From: Corynebacterium kutscheri
GTDB taxonomy: Bacteria > Actinomycetota > Actinomycetes > Mycobacteriales > Mycobacteriaceae
Length of the DNA stretch: 64,000 nt
NCBI RefSeq assembly: GCF_000980835.1
Contig: NZ_CP011312.1
Coordinates: forward strand, 372,001-436,000
Direction: 5' to 3'
Every line of letters begins with the position of its first letter. Positions within the stretch are counted from its first letter, which is position 1. The translations under genes were made by a program, and so were the position numbers. This document shows positions 60,932 to 64,000 of the stretch, in pieces. The notes under the pieces were generated by a model. The model worked only from the letters and a program-made list of their open reading frames with translations. It was not told the origin of the DNA and did not search any database.

Positions 60932-61396
60932 ATGATCATTGATCGCTACTGGGGCACATATTTTGGCGCTGCCGATGAGTCCACAGAGTTGGTTCGTTAC
61001 CTTGAGCACACAGGTGTAGAGGTGCTTGCTATGGAAAAGATTTTTGTGGATCTGGGGCTTGATCAGCGTGCTGGTAATTATATTGCGGGTGGGTTGGATG
61101 CTCATTTAGCAGGAGCAGATTTTCATTTTGATTCTGCGTTCCAAGTCATTATGGATCTTAGTGTTTTGGCGCTGGCTTCGAAAAAAGATACTGGTTTTGA
61201 GCTTTCGCGTCTAGGTGGTAGTCACCAGCGCGTCATGCGTATTGATATGGGGGTGAAGGAAAATACGCAGGTGGCAACTGCCTTAAAGTATTTTGCGCTT
61301 TCTCCGGAAGAACATGAAATTGCTGAGCGTTTCGACGCAGATGTTTGGTATGACATCGGTGATCTCTGCGAGGAGATCAGGGCACAACTTGACTAA
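60932..61396 (+). CDS. Hypothetical soluble protein
   Basis: A 154-residue acidic protein with no signal or membrane helix, ATG after AGGGAA. Text such as DRYWGTYFGAADESTELVRY and LSPEEHEIAERFDADVWYDI gives a helical and strand mix, with YWGTYFGAADES vaguely like immunity or Knr4-type small domains, but no family can be assigned. It stands alone after guaA; a repeat copy (60910-60923) lies 8 bp upstream of the start. Confidence 0.78.
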   Translation: MIIDRYWGTYFGAADESTELVRYLEHTGVEVLAMEKIFVDLGLDQRAGNYIAGGLDAHLAGADFHFDSAFQVIMDLSVLALASKKDTGFELSRLGGSHQRVMRIDMGVKENTQVATALKYFALSPEEHEIAERFDADVWYDIGDLCEEIRAQLD

Positions 61397-61509
61397 GGCA
61401 GTTTCAAGTCGTACTAGATAGGAAAAACCTGGGCTTTAAGAATTTCTCTACCCTTCTTGTTTGTAGTTGCAAGAGGGTAAGGGAGTCGTCGAAAAGCTCA
61501 GGTTAAAAA

Positions 61510-62172
61510 TTAGGAATTGACAATGTCGATGACTAATCGAGTGGGGTTGCTAAGTATTTGTACAGAATAGGCGAGATTGGGTTTGTTGATACCGATAGCA
61601 AACTGTGAGCGTCCCTCAAAAGTGCCGCCAAAAGTTACGCCAGTGACAAGGTTGCCGGTGCCATTGATGGTATCGAGCTGTGGGTCGGGAAGACCAAGTT
61701 CAAAAGGTAATAGAGTACCAGTGATGTCAACGTTTAAGGCGTTGACTCCGGTGTAATCTAAGGGCAGTCCACTTCCTTGTTGCGTTGGTGAGGTGGTGTA
61801 CTCGGTGCGCCAACCTGGGGTGCCGGTTCCGTTAAGATCGAAAACGATGCGGTCAAAGGAACCATGATTGCCAAGTCGTACTCCGGTGACTACAAGTTCG
61901 GCATCGTCGCTGGGCTGTTGTTGCTGTACATCGGCGGAAATATTTCCGAGAGAAGAAATGCCTGCTTTGCTTTCGCTACTAGTACTATCTTCGCTGGTAT
62001 CAGACGAGGCTGCTGTTGCGGTAGTAGAAATAGTAGTAGCTGGTGTGCTCAATGAGGCCATATTGGGCTGATTGCTATGGGTGCCGCATGCGGTGAGGAG
62101 CAAAGTAGGAATACCGATGAGACCGGTAAGACGCCAAACAAGGCGGCGAGAAGGGTTACTCAAAGTATTCAT
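61510..62172 (-). CDS. AMIN-like domain lipoprotein
   Basis: About 220 residues. ATG 62172 (MNTLSNPSRRLVWRLTGLIG) begins a lipoprotein signal with lipobox LLTAC; an upstream in-frame start at 62238 would bury it. A Ser/Thr-rich linker to about residue 85 leads to an AMIN-like beta domain (ELVVTGVRLGNHGSFDRIVF onward to LVIDIVNS). Such domains bind envelope components. Function unknown. It converges with the hypothetical gene; a weak hairpin lies at 61450-61478. Confidence 0.83.
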   Translation of the reverse strand: MNTLSNPSRRLVWRLTGLIGIPTLLLTACGTHSNQPNMASLSTPATTISTTATAASSDTSEDSTSSESKAGISSLGNISADVQQQQPSDDAELVVTGVRLGNHGSFDRIVFDLNGTGTPGWRTEYTTSPTQQGSGLPLDYTGVNALNVDITGTLLPFELGLPDPQLDTINGTGNLVTGVTFGGTFEGRSQFAIGINKPNLAYSVQILSNPTRLVIDIVNS

Positions 62173-62426
62173 AAGAACAACCGTAACTTTGTTGGAGCAG
62201 ATAACAAAGCTGGCAGTGAAATTGTTGTTAAATCGCAATAAGCTGGTAGCTTCTAGTAGCCTCTAGTGGTTAATGCGTGCACAAGCGTCGTTAGCATTTT
62301 TGAGCTAGCAGATCCAGCAGAAAACGATTGTTTTTCTTTTAAACACGGAATTGTTTTCATGGAGTTGGCCGGACAGGGTGAGCTTGGTGCTGTATGAAGG
62401 ATTAGTAGCGGTTAGCATAAAAACGT

Positions 62427-63281
62427 ATGACCACCTTTTGTTCTGATTCCAGCATAGAACCGCTTGTCGGTACTGCAAAAACCGGCACCACCTATGTGCT
62501 TGTTGAACATCCCGGGCCATGGAGTAAGGACATCTTAGACGGTGGAACTTTTAGTCCAGAGTTGACTGCGGAATTGAAAAAATTACCGGGGCTGTATCTG
62601 ATCCGCAAACCTGGGCGTATAGGACGCATGCGGCGTGAACTCAAACGCGCATATCTTATTTTTAGTGAACTTGGCATCGCAGAAACACTATCGGTGCGCA
62701 GCTACGAAGACCTGCTCACCCTAGATCTTACCGGTCCAGGTCGAAATAATATGCGCGGTGCTACGAAGCTTGACGAGCCCATCTTATTGGTGTGTACTCA
62801 CTCTAAACGCGATATATGCTGTGCAGTTAAAGGAATTCCCATAGCAAAATCGCTTGTCGACGAGTTCCCTCATGCCCACATTTGGGAATGCTCACATGCT
62901 AAAGGGCATCGCTTTGCTCCTGCGCTAGTACAGATGCCGCATAATTATGCTTTTGGTCGGCTTAATGAGCACGCAGCGAAGCAACTTTATCGCACTGTCT
63001 ACCTAGGGCAGTTTTATGTTCCTGGTGCGCGTGGTCGTGGTATCTATTCTCCAGCTGATCAAGTAGCAGAAGTTGCGGTCGCACAGCAATTAATTGAGCG
63101 CGGTGAGGCGCTGAGCTTAGGGCAATTGTCGGTTGCAGACAGCGTCGTGACGCATACTGATGGTCGGCAGTGGAAAGTTTTGGTTGAGCGTATCGCGGTA
63201 GATAATGTGCTGGCATCCTGTGGCACAGCGCCGAAGCCTGGTAAGGCATGGGTGGCGCGCTCGATTACAGGGTTGGGGTAA
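62427..63281 (+). CDS. Sucrase/ferredoxin-like family protein
   Basis: A 284-residue protein with a C-terminal thioredoxin-like [2Fe-2S] ferredoxin fold. Cysteine-bearing segments VCTHSKRDICCAVKGIPIAK and IWECSHAKGHRFAPALVQMP match the family. The N-terminal part begins with YVLVEHPGPWSKDIL, also typical. Its redox partner is unknown. Two repeat copies (63002, 63117) are coded as YLGQF and SLGQL. Confidence 0.85.
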   Translation: MTTFCSDSSIEPLVGTAKTGTTYVLVEHPGPWSKDILDGGTFSPELTAELKKLPGLYLIRKPGRIGRMRRELKRAYLIFSELGIAETLSVRSYEDLLTLDLTGPGRNNMRGATKLDEPILLVCTHSKRDICCAVKGIPIAKSLVDEFPHAHIWECSHAKGHRFAPALVQMPHNYAFGRLNEHAAKQLYRTVYLGQFYVPGARGRGIYSPADQVAEVAVAQQLIERGEALSLGQLSVADSVVTHTDGRQWKVLVERIAVDNVLASCGTAPKPGKAWVARSITGLG

Positions 63282-63302
63282 TAATCTGTGTTGAGATAGA
63301 AG

Positions 63303-63366
63303 AAAACCCCTAAAATAGCATTTTCGGTCTTCTCGATTGACCTGAAAATACTATTTTTGGGGTTTT
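63303..63366. terminator. Long bidirectional terminator
   Basis: An arm starting AAAACCCC (63303-63310) pairs over about 27 bases, with a few mismatches, with an arm ending GGGGTTTT (63359-63366). It lies between convergent genes. Confidence 0.88.
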
Positions 63367-63434
63367 GGGGGCTGTTTTAGCACATACCTGCTAACAAATG
63401 TGAACAGCAGCACAAGAAAAAGCCTGAAATTGCC

Positions 63435-64000
63435 CTAGCGGCGCATGATCTTTTTCGATGCCCAGTTGCCAAACAGCTGTGCACACTGCACGATCAAAAT
63501 GATCACTGCGGTAGCAACCCAGGTGACTTGCGGATCATAGGCGCGGTATCCGTAGACGATGGCGAAGTCGCCAAGACCGCCGCCACCGATATAGCCGGCC
63601 ATTGCAGACATATCGACAATCGCAATGAAAATGAAGGTGAACCCGAGAATCAGTGGGCCAAGCGATTCTGGAATGATAACGGAGGTAATAATCTTCCATG
63701 GGCTTGCTCCCATAGAGCGTGCGGCTTCGATAATCCCGGGATCGATAGTAACCAGGTTTTGTTCTACGATGCGGGCAACACCGAAAGTTGCGGCCACGCT
63801 CATGCCGAAAATGGCAGCATTACGTCCGATTTGAGTGCCTACCACAGCTGTTGTGAGCGGGCCAATAGCCGCGAGCAGAATAATAAAAGGAATCGGACGT
63901 ACCAGATTCACAATGAAGTTAAGTAGGGTATAGACAAAGCGGTTATGTAAAATATTTCCTGGTCGGGTGGTATAAAGCAGCATGCCGACGATAAGACCAC
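63435..64000 (-). CDS. metI: Methionine-type ABC transporter permease, 5' end outside window
   Basis: At least 188 residues of a MetI-type permease, reading leftward; the frame is still open at base 64000, and an internal ATG at 63983 is not the true start. GLIVGMLLYTTRPGNILHNR, LVRPIPFIILLAAIGPLTTA and the EAA loop IDPGIIEAARSMGASPWKII are typical of D/L-methionine importers. Partner metN and metQ genes would lie beyond the edge. Its TAG stop (63437-63435) is inside a reverse repeat copy. Confidence 0.9.
   Translation of the reverse strand, partial: GLIVGMLLYTTRPGNILHNRFVYTLLNFIVNLVRPIPFIILLAAIGPLTTAVVGTQIGRNAAIFGMSVAATFGVARIVEQNLVTIDPGIIEAARSMGASPWKIITSVIIPESLGPLILGFTFIFIAIVDMSAMAGYIGGGGLGDFAIVYGYRAYDPQVTWVATAVIILIVQCAQLFGNWASKKIMRR

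Overview
The window looks like a chromosomal segment of a Corynebacterium close to the C. diphtheriae group. The gene order is typical of the genus: secY-adk-map, infA-rpsM-rpsK-rpsD-rpoA-rplQ-truA, an ESX-4-like type VII secretion locus next to rplM-rpsI-glmM, then alr-tsaE, tsaB-rimI-tsaD-groES-groEL, sigD-rsdA, and guaB-guaB3-guaA. A sialidase gene sits between map and infA. The DNA looks AT-rich for the C. diphtheriae complex (by eye, not computed), so a low-GC relative such as C. kutscheri is possible. The species is not proven from the sequence. No transposase, prophage, tRNA, rRNA or CRISPR array was seen.

Layout. 1-9.9 kb: two GH13 glycosidases (minus strand, overlapping by 4 bp) face a maltose-type ABC system of the Mus kind: binding lipoprotein, two permeases, accessory membrane protein MusI, a DUF4032 protein and the ATPase. 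10.4-13.2 kb: secY, adk, map. 13.5-16.5 kb: a sialidase gene broken by one in-frame stop, and an L,D-transpeptidase. 16.8-24.5 kb: infA, ribosomal and RNA polymerase genes, truA and two membrane proteins. 24.6-27.3 kb: the copper pair copA-csoR with a palindromic CsoR-type operator. 27.7-38.2 kb: the ESX locus (eccB, a PGPGW protein, mycP, eccD, eccC, a T7SS-associated protein and two WXG100 genes). 38.9-41.4 kb: rplM, rpsI, glmM. 41.7-43.8 kb: an unrecognised three-gene operon with overlapping ends. 43.8-48.2 kb: an alpha/beta-hydrolase-like protein without a nucleophile serine, alr, tsaE and an AspT/SucE-type transporter. 48.5-53.5 kb: a small membrane protein, tsaB-rimI-tsaD, and groES-groEL behind a CIRCE element. 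53.9-60.8 kb: sigD with its anti-sigma gene, a DUF5319-like gene and the GMP synthesis genes. 60.9-64 kb: a hypothetical protein, an AMIN-like lipoprotein, a sucrase/ferredoxin-like protein and a methionine-type ABC permease cut by the window edge.

The feature least explained by ordinary annotation is a dispersed short repeat, consensus near CTGAAATTGCCCTAGGG. It occurs about once per kilobase from 39.9 to 63.5 kb, in both orientations, in genes and between them. It provides the TAG stop codon of several genes, pairs head to head as perfect palindromes, and bounds an in-frame extra segment in rimI. A second short word, CGTCGAAAAGC, is also repeated, mostly in the same part of the window. The three-gene operon at 41.7-43.8 kb is the best candidate for an uncharacterised system, possibly linked to type VII secretion.
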